This document shows, one piece after another, positions 9,040 to 21,062 of a stretch of 60,000 nucleotides of DNA. The stretch comes from Tubulanus polymorphus (lineage: Eukaryota; Nemertea; Palaeonemertea; Tubulaniformes; Tubulanidae), in the NCBI RefSeq assembly GCF_964204645.1, contig NC_134028.1, positions 15,243,263-15,303,262 on the forward strand, read 5' to 3'. Below the pieces are notes generated by a model. The model was not told the origin of the DNA. It made no database searches and saw only the letters and a program-made list of their open reading frames with translations. Each line of letters begins with the position of its first letter. Position 1 is the stretch's first letter. The translations under genes and the position numbers were made by a program.

Positions 9040-9306
9040 GTAATAGGGAATATGTTGTTTCATATCAAAGGTTGAAAGGGCTAGTGAGTAAAAAATGAAA
9101 AATATGAAAATAATAATAATTTCTATTTGAATTAGGAGTGAAACTCATATAAAATGAAAAATAAATTCGAGTGTGCGAGAATAATTTTTCATTTTATATG
9201 AGTTTTGCTACTAATTCAAATAGAAATTGTTATTATTTTCATATTTTTCATTTTTTATGAGCTCGACCTTTCGACCTTTGGTATGAAACAACATATTCCC
9301 TATTAC
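9040..9306. repeat. Long hairpin (MITE-like foldback)
   Basis: Nearly perfect inverted repeat with arms of about 115 bp around a short centre near 9165-9180. The outer ends are GTAATAGGGAATATG at 9040 and the reverse complement ending at 9306. No flanking duplication was recognised and no coding capacity is present. It sits about 80 bp beyond the Polinton scrap. Confidence 0.9.
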
Positions 9307-9900
9307 TACGGTACACCAGTACAGCATAATCACTAGAAGAAGCATGGAAGTAATGATTAGGCCTGGCCAACATCTCTGTACCAGTGATCTTCTCAAAGAT
9401 TGGAAAATCTTAATATACTTAATATAAGTGTAAATTTTTACTGTATGGCGATGTTGATATCTTCACTTCAGTTATCAGTATCAAACTTTTATCAAAGACG
9501 GCTCAATTTATTTGTGAAAATTATGAACGATGCAACAATGTAAAAAACTAAGCATATCAATGAATGCATTCATATGAATGGTATATTCATGTATCTCTTT
9601 TTATAAATTTTGTTCGTTCAAATTTTTTCAAACGTTTGTTTTGGCTCTTTTTCTACTTTCTCATCTTGACTTCTATGTGTTATGTATACTTGTTCACACT
9701 TACCCATTATGTTTCTACGCGTGGCAAGTTTGATTGAATTGATGATGCAATTTGATAATAGAATACTTGATTGTACAAAAAAATAATTAGGCCTATTTTA
9801 ACCGATATTTTTGATTCTACTAATTGATGGATTAATTCAAAAAATTAAAAAAACCGATGAATTAAGAAACACAAAAATGAAATATTGAAATGAGTATACC
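9307..9900. other. No gene seen
   Basis: Non-coding DNA between the hairpin and the 9-bp-TSD transposon. Short open frames here have no recognisable domain. Confidence 0.5.
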
Positions 9901-9909
9901 TTAAAATTG

Positions 9910-11053
9910 CGGTGTTGTCATATCGCGGAAAGACGGAATCGCGGAATTTTCCAAAAACGCGGAATTTCTTCATTTTTACTTTAAATAGTAAACGGGTTTT
10001 CCCACGGGGATACCCACTGTCGGACAGGGCACCGGACCGATCGATGCAACGACTTAGGTTCGAATCCCATTATTTGCAGGCAATTTTATATGGAATTATT
10101 ATATTACGATACCGTTGACTGGCTGCCACCTGTAGAAGAAGTCAGAATCAAGTGAGGTGAAAGAGACCAGGCACCTAATGTCTATTTCTACTAGGCAAAC
10201 TTCGGTTATCGAAGTTCATCGACTTTTTGAGAACTTCAGAAACGAATATTATCAGACAAATATTGAGCACGTTCGCGGTGTCGGACCGTAGTTGTAGATG
10301 GTTGCAAACATGAAATCCTACGACCAAACAAGTACCGGTTCAAATTCCTTTGAAATTATTATAATTTTACGGCCGTCCAGTACCGGTACCAATAAGATTC
10401 TTTTGATCCAAATAATCAGCATAGGAACATATAGCCTATGTTATAGCAGTCACAAAGTAAACATTAAAAAAAACGAAACCATTTTATAATCTTTCATATC
10501 ATTTAATTCTAAAAGATAAACCACGTTCTTTGCTTATAACAACAATGTAGACACACAACACGCATGAACAATCCTAAGCCAGAATGAAATATACATATGT
10601 CTATTTATTTTCGTCTGACATCGATCCAGTTCCACAGTTGTGAGTTACTTAGAATCAATTCATTTCCAATGTTTTAAATCCAGAGACCAGAGTCAAATCT
10701 TAACTCGGAAGTGAGTCCTTGAGAATGACCCATGGTGTCATCACAAATCCTACGTTTACGTACCATCGATTTGTATTCCTTCAGTTAATGCAGCGATACT
10801 CTGTATCACTGAATTCGCAAAGCACGTATTTTCTAGGTTCTGCATTATTTGGAACAGTATCGTTAAGTTGTTGACTGGCGATATAATAAATTATCAAATA
10901 CTAATTCCCGGTGTTGAAAACCTGGGTCCGGTGCCCTGTCCGACAGTGGGTATCCCCGTGGGAAAACCCGTTTACTATTTATAGTAAAAATGAAGAAATT
11001 CCGCGTTTTTGGGAAATTCCGCGATTCCGTCTTTCCGCGATATGACAACACCG
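9910..11053. mobile_element. Non-autonomous DNA transposon, copy A, 9-bp TSD (Mutator-like?)
   Basis: 1,144 bp bounded by 129-bp terminal inverted repeats (9910-10038 and 10925-11053, about two mismatches) starting CGGTGTTGTC. They are flanked by perfect 9-bp duplications TTAAAATTG (9901-9909, 11054-11062). A 9-bp duplication is typical of the Mutator superfamily; no transposase is encoded, so the superfamily is inferred. The interior has a TTCGAATCCC word at about 10062 resembling a tRNA B-box. A second copy, interrupted by a Polinton, is at 40871-59310. Confidence 0.9.
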
Positions 11054-11062
11054 TTAAAATTG

Positions 11063-12252
11063 ACCCATGCTGATCTGTGGCGAAAATTTTGAATAATTTC
11101 ACTGACATCCGTATCTTGAGACATTACATTATATGCTTAAATAATTGTACACAGCAATTTTTCAACCATATTCGTCCAGTACCGCTCGAACCCGCGCTCA
11201 GAAAATCTTATATTCCACAATATTTCGCTGTCTTCCGTAGATTATCATCTGCTTTATTCATGTAAAATTATGTTTCTCATCTTGTATAGCTGAACAAAAT
11301 TGATTTTTGTAGGTGTACCGATACGTAAGTTGACAAAATTAATCTTTTATAATCTCGGAGTTGATTCCACAGTCTGAAGCTTTTAATTGGGCATACACGC
11401 TTGATTTTCATTGCTGCAACTTTCATTACATTTTTAAGCGAACTCCTACGTGTATAAGTGTTATCAATTTTTTCTGCCTCTTGATTAAGTCGCCAAGAGT
11501 TCGAGTTGGTCAACAGCGCAAACGGTTATGGCCCGATGTCTATCCGAGTCCAGTCAAAACGTCCGAGTCGCCGGGGCTAACCCGATGTGGATACTATGAT
11601 TTTTTAATAACAAAATCAGAAATTTGAAATGTATTGTGACCTCGTTATCGTGAGATGAATCAAAGAAGAAAAGAAAAGAAAAGGCTACATCGATGATTTT
11701 AGCGGGCTGACAGCCCGCTAAAATCATCGTGCCACCTCACCCGATTTCTTTTTTAGTATAGTGCGCGGATATTCTCACTCGGCACGATTCTTACTTGGCA
11801 CGCAACAGGCCTTCCCTTCCGTTATAGTTCTATGGCCAATCCGAACGTGAATCGATGACGCTGTATGGGAATGAATGACGACCTGTTCTGCTTTGGATAT
11901 TCTCGGAGCTTTTCCTTCCTCGATTTGTTGCTAGCGCTAGACTATTTCCACCAATCAGCGGGCTCAATTTTTATTTATTCCGGTTTGCTCGGTTGCTAAG
12001 CCCAACTGCTTGTAATTTCCGTGTTGTCCGAGCTTGTTGTCGTAGAGGGCATCTTAAAAACGGCCTCATTAAAAACAGTTGGTTAGCCAAGGCATCTAGT
12101 TTATTACATGGTTGGAGAGAAGTGAAGTCGTCAGGGCGATTACCCTACTAACTAGGTACCGTTGCGAAATTCAGAAGGCCTAAGTAGGCTAACTGGCATA
12201 GGAATGTGCCTCTATAATAGCCTAAAAGTCTATTTATTATTTTCTTGTCCAC
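11063..12252. other. Intergenic DNA, no gene seen
   Basis: No coding region or RNA gene recognised. Contains one perfect 18-bp palindrome, listed separately. Confidence 0.5.
11691..11729. repeat. Perfect hairpin, 18-bp arms, 3-nt loop
   Basis: CGATGATTTTAGCGGGCT, loop GAC, then the exact reverse complement. It is followed by GTGCCACC. It could be a transposon terminal hairpin or the core of a foldback; no further structure was found to decide. Confidence 0.85.
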
Positions 12253-13097
12253 GATCTTTTTGAGATATTTCGCATGATTTTCGGGGTGCATACACAGGGG
12301 TTTGGCGATGGGCTTGGATTTTATTTCCGGGTTGTTGATAATCTCGCGAGAATGGCGCTAAAAATGAGCTGCGAATAAATTCAAAATATCATGTGTTTAT
12401 ATTGTTTATTTATCTGCTATAAAGTTCCGATAAACAATTGTTCGTTAAGAATCATTATCAGACGGTCGTGACGCTCTATATAAAATCACAAGGGATGAAA
12501 CGCAGTTCAAGTCGTGCCAGCCAGGAAGTTGGGACAGTCACGTGACTTGGGCCTAACGCTCCTTATTTGACTGAATGCAAACCTGAAACATCTAAGATGG
12601 AAACTATGATACGAAAAATATTTGAGAATAACTTACATTTTAATGCATTTTTTGTCTATGAATTATATATTTCATCATGATTTATTCTTTATAAGTTATT
12701 TATTTCATATGAATCATAATCTGACAATTGATATCGGTCTGTGAATATGTTAACTTTTCATGTTAAAGTTTTAAATGTGATAACATCATCAGAATATCAC
12801 GTGACTGTCCAACTTTCTGGCTGGCACGACTTGAACTGCGTTTCATCCCTTGTGATTTTATTAAGTAGCCTAAAGCGTGACGACCGTCTGATGATGATCC
12901 TTAACGACCAATTGTTTATCGGAACTTTATAGCGGATAAATAAACAATATAGGCCTAAACACAAGGTATTTCCATGATATTTTGAATTTATTCGCAGTTC
13001 ATATTTAGCGCCATTCTCGCGAGATTATCAACAACCCGGAAATAAAATCCAAGCCCATTGCCAAACCCCTGTGGGTGCATAGGGCCTCAAAAAGATC
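12253..13097. repeat. Large foldback repeat (~295-bp arms)
   Basis: Inverted arms 12253-12546 and 12795-13097 around a 250-bp centre. Landmarks in both arms are AAAAAGATC, a CCCCTGTG-type word, GGAAATAAAATCCAAGCCCA, CTCGCGAGA, ACGACCGTCTGA and CACGTGAC at the inner end. Divergence between arms is moderate, with small indels. No transposase is present. It looks like a foldback or MITE element. Confidence 0.85.
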
Positions 13098-16000
13098 TTA
13101 ATCGAATCAGTAGAGTTATGGCCTGGAGTCCAGATAAATCTTTGTTTTTATAGGCCTATCCATTTTACGCTGTTTTGAAGGATTGTTGAATATTATCGAA
13201 AATTGTGCTTTAAATTGGGGAAGTGGTTATCTAGCCAGATCCGGTTACCGACTTATAAAGGATATTTAGCGGATCCATAGGCTATATTATGTAACAATAG
13301 AATCATTTTTAGGCAAGCCGTAGGCTGAGCCTATTACTATACAAATGGAGCAAATTTAAATGACGTGGTTTCCAGAGCAAAGGCTCTTTGACTGGGCAAC
13401 TGGGCATATATTCATACAGAGCATTCATTAGAGCATTATCCATTCTCCAACCTCTATGAAGCTAAAATTTTGAAAAACGGCCTCGTCAAAATTTATAGGC
13501 CTCATGAGCTTTTTCGCGAAAATCTTATCGCAAAAATATCTGTTTTAAAAAGCCAATCAGTAAGTAAAGACTCCTCTGTGATTGGCTTAGCCGCAGAGAT
13601 CAGCAGGTGTTCATGTGAACCCGCGGTATCGTCTACCGTTTTACTTCTGGGTTCTATTTTAAGATCTAAAATTGCATTTTAAGATCGATTTCTGTGAAAT
13701 CTTTAGTTGACTTGGTTTTTGGAAGGGATAATTTTATTTACACTACAGAAAATAGCATTGACATTTATGCAAAGTCCGGGAAAATAGCTTTTCTCAAATC
13801 GGATGGATGACCTTGATATATGCTAATTAGCCATGTGCTCGAACTGCAGATTCAATCAAATTTTATTTTGCAAAAAAATATCAAATCCTATTCAATTTTA
13901 CTTTATTGCACAAATTAAACATCAAATCCAATTCAATTTTGTTTTAGGCCTATCAAACAAATTTCAGAAAATTCAATTCTATTCCGCATTCAAATCAATA
14001 AGACCAAAGGAAAAGCTTTATCTGAGGTATTTGTTCCTGCCAGCTCCAGTCGCTGTCTATGCTACTTGGAAATTATGTGGAAATTATAGGTATTTTCATC
14101 GAGCTCGGACTGTATTTTGACAAATATAACCCACAGAATTCATCATTTGCTTGATTTATGAAAAGCTGACAGGCTGGCCATGGTGCCCCTTGGGGCTCTT
14201 GTATTGGGTTTAGGTTTCGATAAGTCAGTAACCTGTCCATGGTTTAGTTTCTTGATAGAATATTTTCACAAACCACAGTCAGGAATGGGAAGGGCAATTT
14301 TGTATGCAATCTGCGTGAGTCAATTTGACAGGCATTTTCTGGTCTTTTGAGATATCTATCTAATTTTTGTTGTAATCGATGCGCAATAGATTTGTTGTTT
14401 GTTTGTCAAATCCTTACATAGGTCACCTTGTCTATCATGCCAAATGTATGCAATACAGAGAAATGGCGGAATTTGTGGAGAAATTAATTAATTTCTCAAA
14501 ATAATGTTGATTAATCGCTCGAAACATACATAAAATTGGATTATTTCGAAAGTTACCTGTGATAATTTGTGAATTAACCCTTTCAATACCACATTGGTTC
14601 TCCGCTGCTGTACAACGGAGGGAATTTAGGGGTTTATAGGGGTATAGGCCTATTTGAAACTTCATAGAATAGTTACCAAGGTATCTGACACAGAAAATTT
14701 ATAATGCATGTTGTTGATAACTTTTGGGCCAACAATGTAGACATAAATGTTTTGGATATAAGTGAACTTAAGGTCAAGGTCACATACTCCAAGATGGCCA
14801 CCATGAAAAAAATTCACGAAAAAGTTTCAGATAAACTGCTCTGCCAGAAAAAAGCACTGATCTATTCAATTCCAACTGAAATTGTATGCCCATATATCCT
14901 TACTTCATGTAGTAAAAATTTCAAAGGAATAGAACAACTAAAAAATGTATTTTTCCACTCATTTACCAACTTCTCCACCGATATGTCGGAAGGCCGGATG
15001 TAAGGGGTTTCATTGGGGTATAATTTCAGACCTTAGAAAATTGTTACCTAGGCTATGTAGGCCTAGGCCTATTTGACACTGATAGGCCTACATTGTATAC
15101 CATGGTGTTGATAACCATTACAAATACGACAAATTATGTGGATACATGTGACCTTGGGGATGGACAGTTTCTTGTTCTTCATTATTGTTATTGGTCTCCA
15201 TTGCCATGACAACCGTATCAACAGGGTCTAAAGAAATTGTCACTGATTTCATTTTTATCATCAAAATCATTGCCGGCACTATAAACCTATTTTCTGACCA
15301 AGTCTCATCATGTGAACTGCTGCTGTCACATTCGTTGTAACTCTCAATTTATTCACTACCAAATTCCAAGTCACCAGCATCACTGTCAGCATCATATACG
15401 AGCTATTGAACCGTTTCATCCAGCCAAATTGATTTTTCCTGGCTGTTGCCATCTTGAATTTTATGCAGATGGCAGCACCGGCTGATATTGATAGATATGC
15501 CCTTCTAGAAGAAGGGTTAAGTAATACCGTATCACATACGGTACGGGTATGCTAGCTTGTCAATTTGTACCGTATGCTATAAGGTAGTGGTATTGTAAGG
15601 GTTAAGCCATTAATTGTGGACTGTAATGAATAGAAAGTATATTTTTGAAGTGTTACTTTTTTCAACCGTGTTTTGGCCCTTGTCATCTCTAATGTTGGTA
15701 TAAGCCCACCCGATTATAAAAAGCTTTCCACCAACGATTAGGTAACTAAGTTGGTTTCAATAGGGTTAGTGTCAAGAGGGTGAGAAGAGGGTCCGGAGGG
15801 TTCCGTTTCACAACTAGGGATAGGGTAAGATAAGGCGTAGTCTGAATACCAGTCGTTGTTACGGTTCCCTCTAACAACGTCTGACGCAAAAGTGCCATAC
15901 ATAGAGGTTACCTCCTGTTTTTTGCAATGCAACAACTGATTTTAGTGTCAAATCAAACCTTTCTTTGTACTTAGATAAATAAATTAGTTACCTTGTTGAC

Positions 16001-17261
16001 TTTGAAAACTTCTTAATAATATTTTTAAATCGGGAACTGGGGAATTAATTGATTTGAATTGAATTTATTGCCACTATCGGGACGATATAGACTATATTAA
16101 TATGAGAAAATTCAATAGCCTATGTCTCTCTAAAATCACTCTAAATGTTATTTTTTGTTGATAAAATGCATTAATTTTGGAGAATTTCACCTTAAGAATT
16201 TGAAACAAGAATGATATCTGCATTGGCATCAATGTCAGTCCAAGTTCAAGTCCGAATCCGTAATTTACCCTCCCATCATGCAACACAAAAAGCCGCCATA
16301 TTTGTAATGTTGCTTCACTTCAACTATTTTTGAGGCGACTAGTCAAAGTTTTTAGTTACTACGATTGTCAAAAGCTATATAGGATTATAGATTTATGCGC
16401 AAACAATAGTCAACTTCCATCTGATTACAGAACAGTCAGTTTGAGGTAAGTTGATAGTGTTATAAGGGGTGAAATAGACGCCAAATCCTCGTCCCTCAAA
16501 ATTAGAGACGTAAATTAACCTTATATGAATCAAGGTGAGTTCTTTCTTGACATGAAAGCTCATTTTATTTCATAGTCACCCAAAGCATTTGACTAGTCGC
16601 ATCAAAAAAGAGTTGAAGTTAAACAAACTTGGTGGCTTTCAATTTATGTGATGGGAATGCTAAATTATGCATTTCGACAAGCATTGCCAATGCAGATATT
16701 CTTTAATTTTAAAGATATAGGCCTATTGCCTAAATAATAGCCTAAGTTTTTATCAACAACAAATAATATTGAGAATAATTAAGGATAGATTTAATTTTTA
16801 TTTTATCAATTTAGTCCAAGTTTAAAAATCCCAATTGTGATGATGAATTGAAATCAAATCAATGAATTCTAGAAGTATAAAACATCAAACATATAGGTAT
16901 CAAATACATTTTCTAAGTCAACAAGTTAACTTTTAAGTTTATTAGAGTACAAAAGTTTTATTTGACGATAAAATCAGTGGTTGCATTGCAAGAAACAGGA
17001 GTTAACATCTCTAGGCCCAGTTATATGCCTATAGACTGGTGTCAATTTTGACCCAGAGCAAACTCAATTGAAAAATATAGCTGCAAAGCACCGATAACGG
17101 GTTTTCTGCAAAGTCTTAGAATCCTGTTCAATGGTTAACACAGTTTTATAAGAGGTAGGTTGACAAACAGTCAATTACACCTAGGCCTACTCGAAACCAT
17201 GGACAACTGGACCAGATGGCGAAAGGCTAGGCCTATTAGGAAACAGTATCAATGATAGGTC
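13098..17261. other. Intergenic, repeat-rich host DNA
   Basis: Many TAGGCCTA words and degenerate repeats (for example the AAATCCAATTCAATTTT words at 13845-13990). Open frames at 13833-14120, 14704-15003 and 15738-15935 show no domain, no splice context and no codon pattern that I trust. Confidence 0.5.
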
Positions 17262-17555
17262 GCTCAAATGGCTCAGCAGTTAGGCTATCTCTGAACGAAA
17301 ACATGTGGCTGAAATCAACGGAACGCCTCATCTTAAAATAACTCGGTCTAACTAGTGGAGTCACGCAAGGAAGTATCCTAAGTCGTCTTCTCTTTAATGT
17401 CCTGATAAATGACATACGCAGTAATACAAAATTTACCTGACCGAGTAAATTTCCAAAATGACCTTAACACAATGTGTTCCCTACATGGACAGAAACATGG
17501 AAGATGGGCTTCAACCTAAAAGGCATGATATGGATATTGGATACAAAGAAAATCC
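17262..17555 (+). pseudogene. LINE reverse transcriptase fragment (CR1/Jockey-like)
   Basis: At 17351-17437 a frame reads TSGVTQGSILSRLLFNVLIN then DI, the RT motif usually seen as SGVPQGSVLGPLLFxxYINDI. Upstream, in another frame (about 17280-17330), YLSERKHVAEING matches the region that normally precedes it. Downstream (about 17453-17530) LQNDLNT is followed by a shifted equivalent of the LQxDLxxLxxWxxxWxM block. Several frameshifts and a stop make it dead. The clade assignment is tentative. Confidence 0.7.
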
Positions 17556-17559
17556 GTGT

Positions 17560-17995
17560 TCAGATTATACCTTTGTGTTCGAATGAGAAGATTATTTTGT
17601 TCGAATAAAGATTACTCATTAAGATGAACAGACTATTAAGTTCCACCAAAATTTTGCTCTTTGGAACAAAAAATGCTTCGATGAAACAATATGATTGTTC
17701 GAACAAGAAAAACTTAATGTTCTGAAATCTTGTTCGAATAAAAACAATTCTGTTTGATTGAATAATACCGTTTTTGTTCGAACAAAAACTTTTCTTCATT
17801 CTGACAAAAAAATTTGTTCGGATAAAAAGCTATGTTATGTTGAAATGAAAAACTTTTTGTCTTGACAAAAACATTTGGTTGAGCGAAAACTATTTTTTTC
17901 GAACAAATGTTTGAATGAAAACAATTATGTTCGATTGAACGAAATACTTAACACTTTTGGTTCGGACAAAAATGTTTTACAATGTACTTGTTCGA
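17560..17995. repeat. Degenerate TTCGAAC/TTCGAATAAAA repeat
   Basis: A low-complexity tract in which TTCGAACAAAAA-type words recur every 20-35 bases on both strands. No gene seen. Confidence 0.6.
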
Positions 17996-18884
17996 ATTAA
18001 AGTCTCCTTGTGAGTGGCGTTGCTGACAGTCGCAACCCCTCGCAAGGGGGTATAGGTCAATGAGTTGTTGCGACGCAATCGTCGCTGGCGGTCGCAGTGA
18101 ATGGCGTCGCAGTGAGCCACATGCCATCGCAAGGCTGACCTACGCCTGGCTTAAGTCATTAGGAATTAATGAAATACCAGTTTCATTTATGATGAAAAAA
18201 CTCAAATAAAAAGTCTGGCTTATAAAGCTGTCTGCTCAGACAAAATTTTCAAAAAAATCATCATTTTTGCCAATAAAATTGATAATTGTGATTGATCGTT
18301 GCAAGTCAGAACCAGTTTATCACTAATTAACATGCATTTTAATAAATCTGATTCCTCATTTACAGTGAACTTAGCTTTAACCTAGTATAGGCTACTAGCC
18401 TATGTAGGCCTATGTATATGCGTAGGCCCAAAATCCGGACGGATTGGTCGTAGGCCAATTGAATAACAACCCTCCTGAATATCGTAAATCTTGTTTTGAA
18501 GTTCAATCCAATGAGTCCGTTAATAAACGCAACAATTATGCTGTATTTGTTTGAGACAGTAAAGCTCAGTACCGGTAGGCCTAATGTCAAGTGTGAGTCC
18601 AGCATACGGATAGGAGTGTGTTATATACTTGTTTTTAGTAAATACCTTGTGCATTTGACAATGATCGGTATGTACTGTAGGAAATATAGAGTATTGATGG
18701 TATTGATGATATAGAGGTTGAAGCCTGCGGCCGAATAAAGTAATATATTCTTTTATTTTGATACCTCGTCGACATAACAGCTTTTCTCCGCTATATCTCT
18801 TCGGCGTGTACACTAAAGATTTATCTTAGTAAATACACGGTTAATTCGGTAAAGAAAAATAGGTAATGTTAAACTAACTCCTTG

Positions 18885-19290
18885 AAACCCGCAGCCAAAT
18901 CACTGGTAGTAATAAATTAATTTGTACTCGATTTGATTCTCATGATGAGGAGAAACTAGCAGCTGATCCCCGGAACGACGATGTAGTAACACACGTCGAT
19001 TCGTCGATGTTTACGGCTCGACAGTGCTTTTAAAATCTAAAGTAGTAAATTTCCAGTGTATCGGTAATATGATTTGACGAGGAAAATGGGCTATTGTTAA
19101 AATCACTGTTTGAAGACTGCGGCTGAATGCGAAGTCTGCGGCAATAAATTAGTTCATTTATACTTGAATTGATAATCGAAGTGACAATCGGCCTGCGGGT
19201 TGATTTCGGGATGACGACTCGAAAAACATGTCGCCCCATTGAATGGGGCTAAATTTTCGATGTTTACGGCCCAACAGTGCTTTTGTAACG
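18885..19290. repeat. Direct duplication, period about 250 bp
   Basis: Two diverged copies each containing a GCGGC...AATAAATTA segment and ending in TCGATGTTTACGGC followed by CGACAGTGCTTTT or CAACAGTGCTTTT (about 19005 and 19257). Non-coding. Confidence 0.6.
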
Positions 19291-19438
19291 ATGATTCGTG
19301 AAAAAACACGCGGAGTATTTGTAGATCTCAGTGAGCTGAACGATATCATACGGATTGTATCGACAACAGCGGCATGGTAACAAAGCTTTAGTTCTTTTAG
19401 TGAAAATAGTGTGACATAAAATAATAATAAGAAGAAAC

Positions 19439-19538
19439 ACGCGAATCTCAATAGGGTTTTCTGTGATGTAACAGAAAACCCTAATAATCACGCGAATCTC
19501 AATAGGGTTTTCTGTGAAGAAACAGAACACCCTAAATA
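19439..19538. repeat. Two 51-bp units with 12-bp hairpin
   Basis: The unit begins ACGCGAATCTCAATAGGG; AGGGTTTTCTGT and ACAGAAAACCCT form a hairpin inside it. A related TTCTGTGAAGAAACAGAA segment occurs at about 22783, so the word is dispersed. Confidence 0.7.
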
Positions 19539-19570
19539 TAGCTGCAAAGCAGCGATAATGGGTTTTCTGC

Positions 19571-20640
19571 AAATCCGTACCATGCCATTCAGGTTGATAG
19601 GAATTATTGAAAATTTAAATGCCGATACATGAAATATAATGTATTGACATTCGAACCTAATAAACAACCACTGTGTAAACGTCCAACTTTGAAACCAAAC
19701 TAACGTGGACGTAAAATCAATAAATATGAATTGATTAGACCAAGCATTTATTTTGTATCACCACGCTTTAAAAATGGATCTGTTCTATAAAGAAACAGAA
19801 ACTCATCTTAAGAATCTGCTGAGTCAATAGATTTTGAATACATTTACATATATTAGAACGTATTAGGACTTAGAATAGATTTCAAGGAATTAATCTTTTT
19901 ATTGAAATATTTGAATATATAAATATATTGTATTGTAGATTCAATCGATAGATTATGAATTCCTTTGGTCTGGGTATCGGGCCGATGTTGACTTTGGCGT
20001 TCATGGATTACTAATTCTGTACTGATAAACAATTTAAACCTTGCAACACGTGCGTAAATATCAATCCTATTCCACTAGTTAATAAACTGTTAGTCACTGC
20101 AAACTATTCCGGTGTTATGTCGATCGTGTTAATCGCTTTGCTTGAGTTGAAAGAATCAGACCGTATATGGTATGATGCAACATCGGTCGAAGAGAGTTGG
20201 TGTTGACTGACTGCCATTGACCATTTATCTTCATGTGTTTAACATCAGCATATACCCATGAACTGCAAAATATTCATTGAACATGAAAACCTATATACAT
20301 GTATACAGTATGCAAACTTTAACCGATTTTGGATAGGCTATTTGAATGAACATTGGCTTATTTCAATATTCTAAAGCAGGAAATAATAAGCCCAATCAAT
20401 AGGCCCTATTCCCATGGTATAATGCGTTCAGCTGTACCGTACACTCATCTGTCGAGATTGGAGAAATCGGTATACCAAACCTATGTACAGCAAAATGTAC
20501 AGGCCTACATAATGATTTCTTGTTTTCTTGTAAACAAGCCGTGATCACATGAACGTTTTGGATCTAGGTTTGAGTATAAATGTCAGGTCAGCAGACAAGG
20601 CCTGAGCAAAATTTAATGACATGGCTCAATTAGCCTTTCT
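19571..20640. other. No gene seen
   Basis: AT-rich host DNA without recognisable coding or RNA features. Confidence 0.45.
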
Positions 20641-21062
20641 GTGTGCAAATACTTTACACACGAGCGTATTTTTTCGCCCGATCGCGACGATTAAATTCGC
20701 CAGTGAATTCGCCGCCGAATTTATACGCCCGATACGAGTGGGCACACGTAGCGATGAAACCGAAATTCGGTCAGCGACCGGTACTTAGTGGACGAGAGTT
20801 AACAACTCACATAATGTCAACAATGCATCCTATTGGTTGATAAAAATGGATCGCTCGGCGGAATTCGCTGAGTGCGGGCAGACGAGCGAATTTGTGGGCG
20901 ATCCGATCGCCGGCGTAAATAATCGGCCGAAAATATTAAACATGTATGATACGGGTGATCAAGTCGGCCGACGAAATCGTCGTCGCCGTGAGTGGCCACA
21001 TGAGTGAATTTTTCGGGCGATTTATAAATTCGCCGCGATTGGGCAAAAACTAGGCGTGCCCC
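20641..21062. repeat. GC-rich foldback-like repeat (AATTCGC/GGGCGA words)
   Basis: An island of GCGAATT and CGCCCGA words in opposite orientations at its two ends: ACACACGAGCGTATTTTTTC and TCGCCCGATCGCGACG on the left, GGGCGATTTATAAATTCGCC and GCGATTGGGC on the right. The arms are diverged. Likely a foldback transposon remnant; no transposase. Confidence 0.55.

Noticed and set aside
9912-11108. Open frames at 9912-10118 and 10863-11108 with similar translations
   Set aside because: They are the two strands of the transposon's terminal inverted repeats, not genes; the frame at 59123-59308 is the same sequence in copy B.
14704-15003. 99-residue plus-strand frame
   Set aside because: Lies in DNA with common invertebrate repeat words (AAGGTCAAGGTCAC, CCAAGATGGCCACC) and shows no domain.
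18001-18150. GC-richer GTCGCA/GCGACG word cluster as a CpG-island promoter
   Set aside because: A short repeated-word tract with no adjacent exon; related words recur near 35440-35620.
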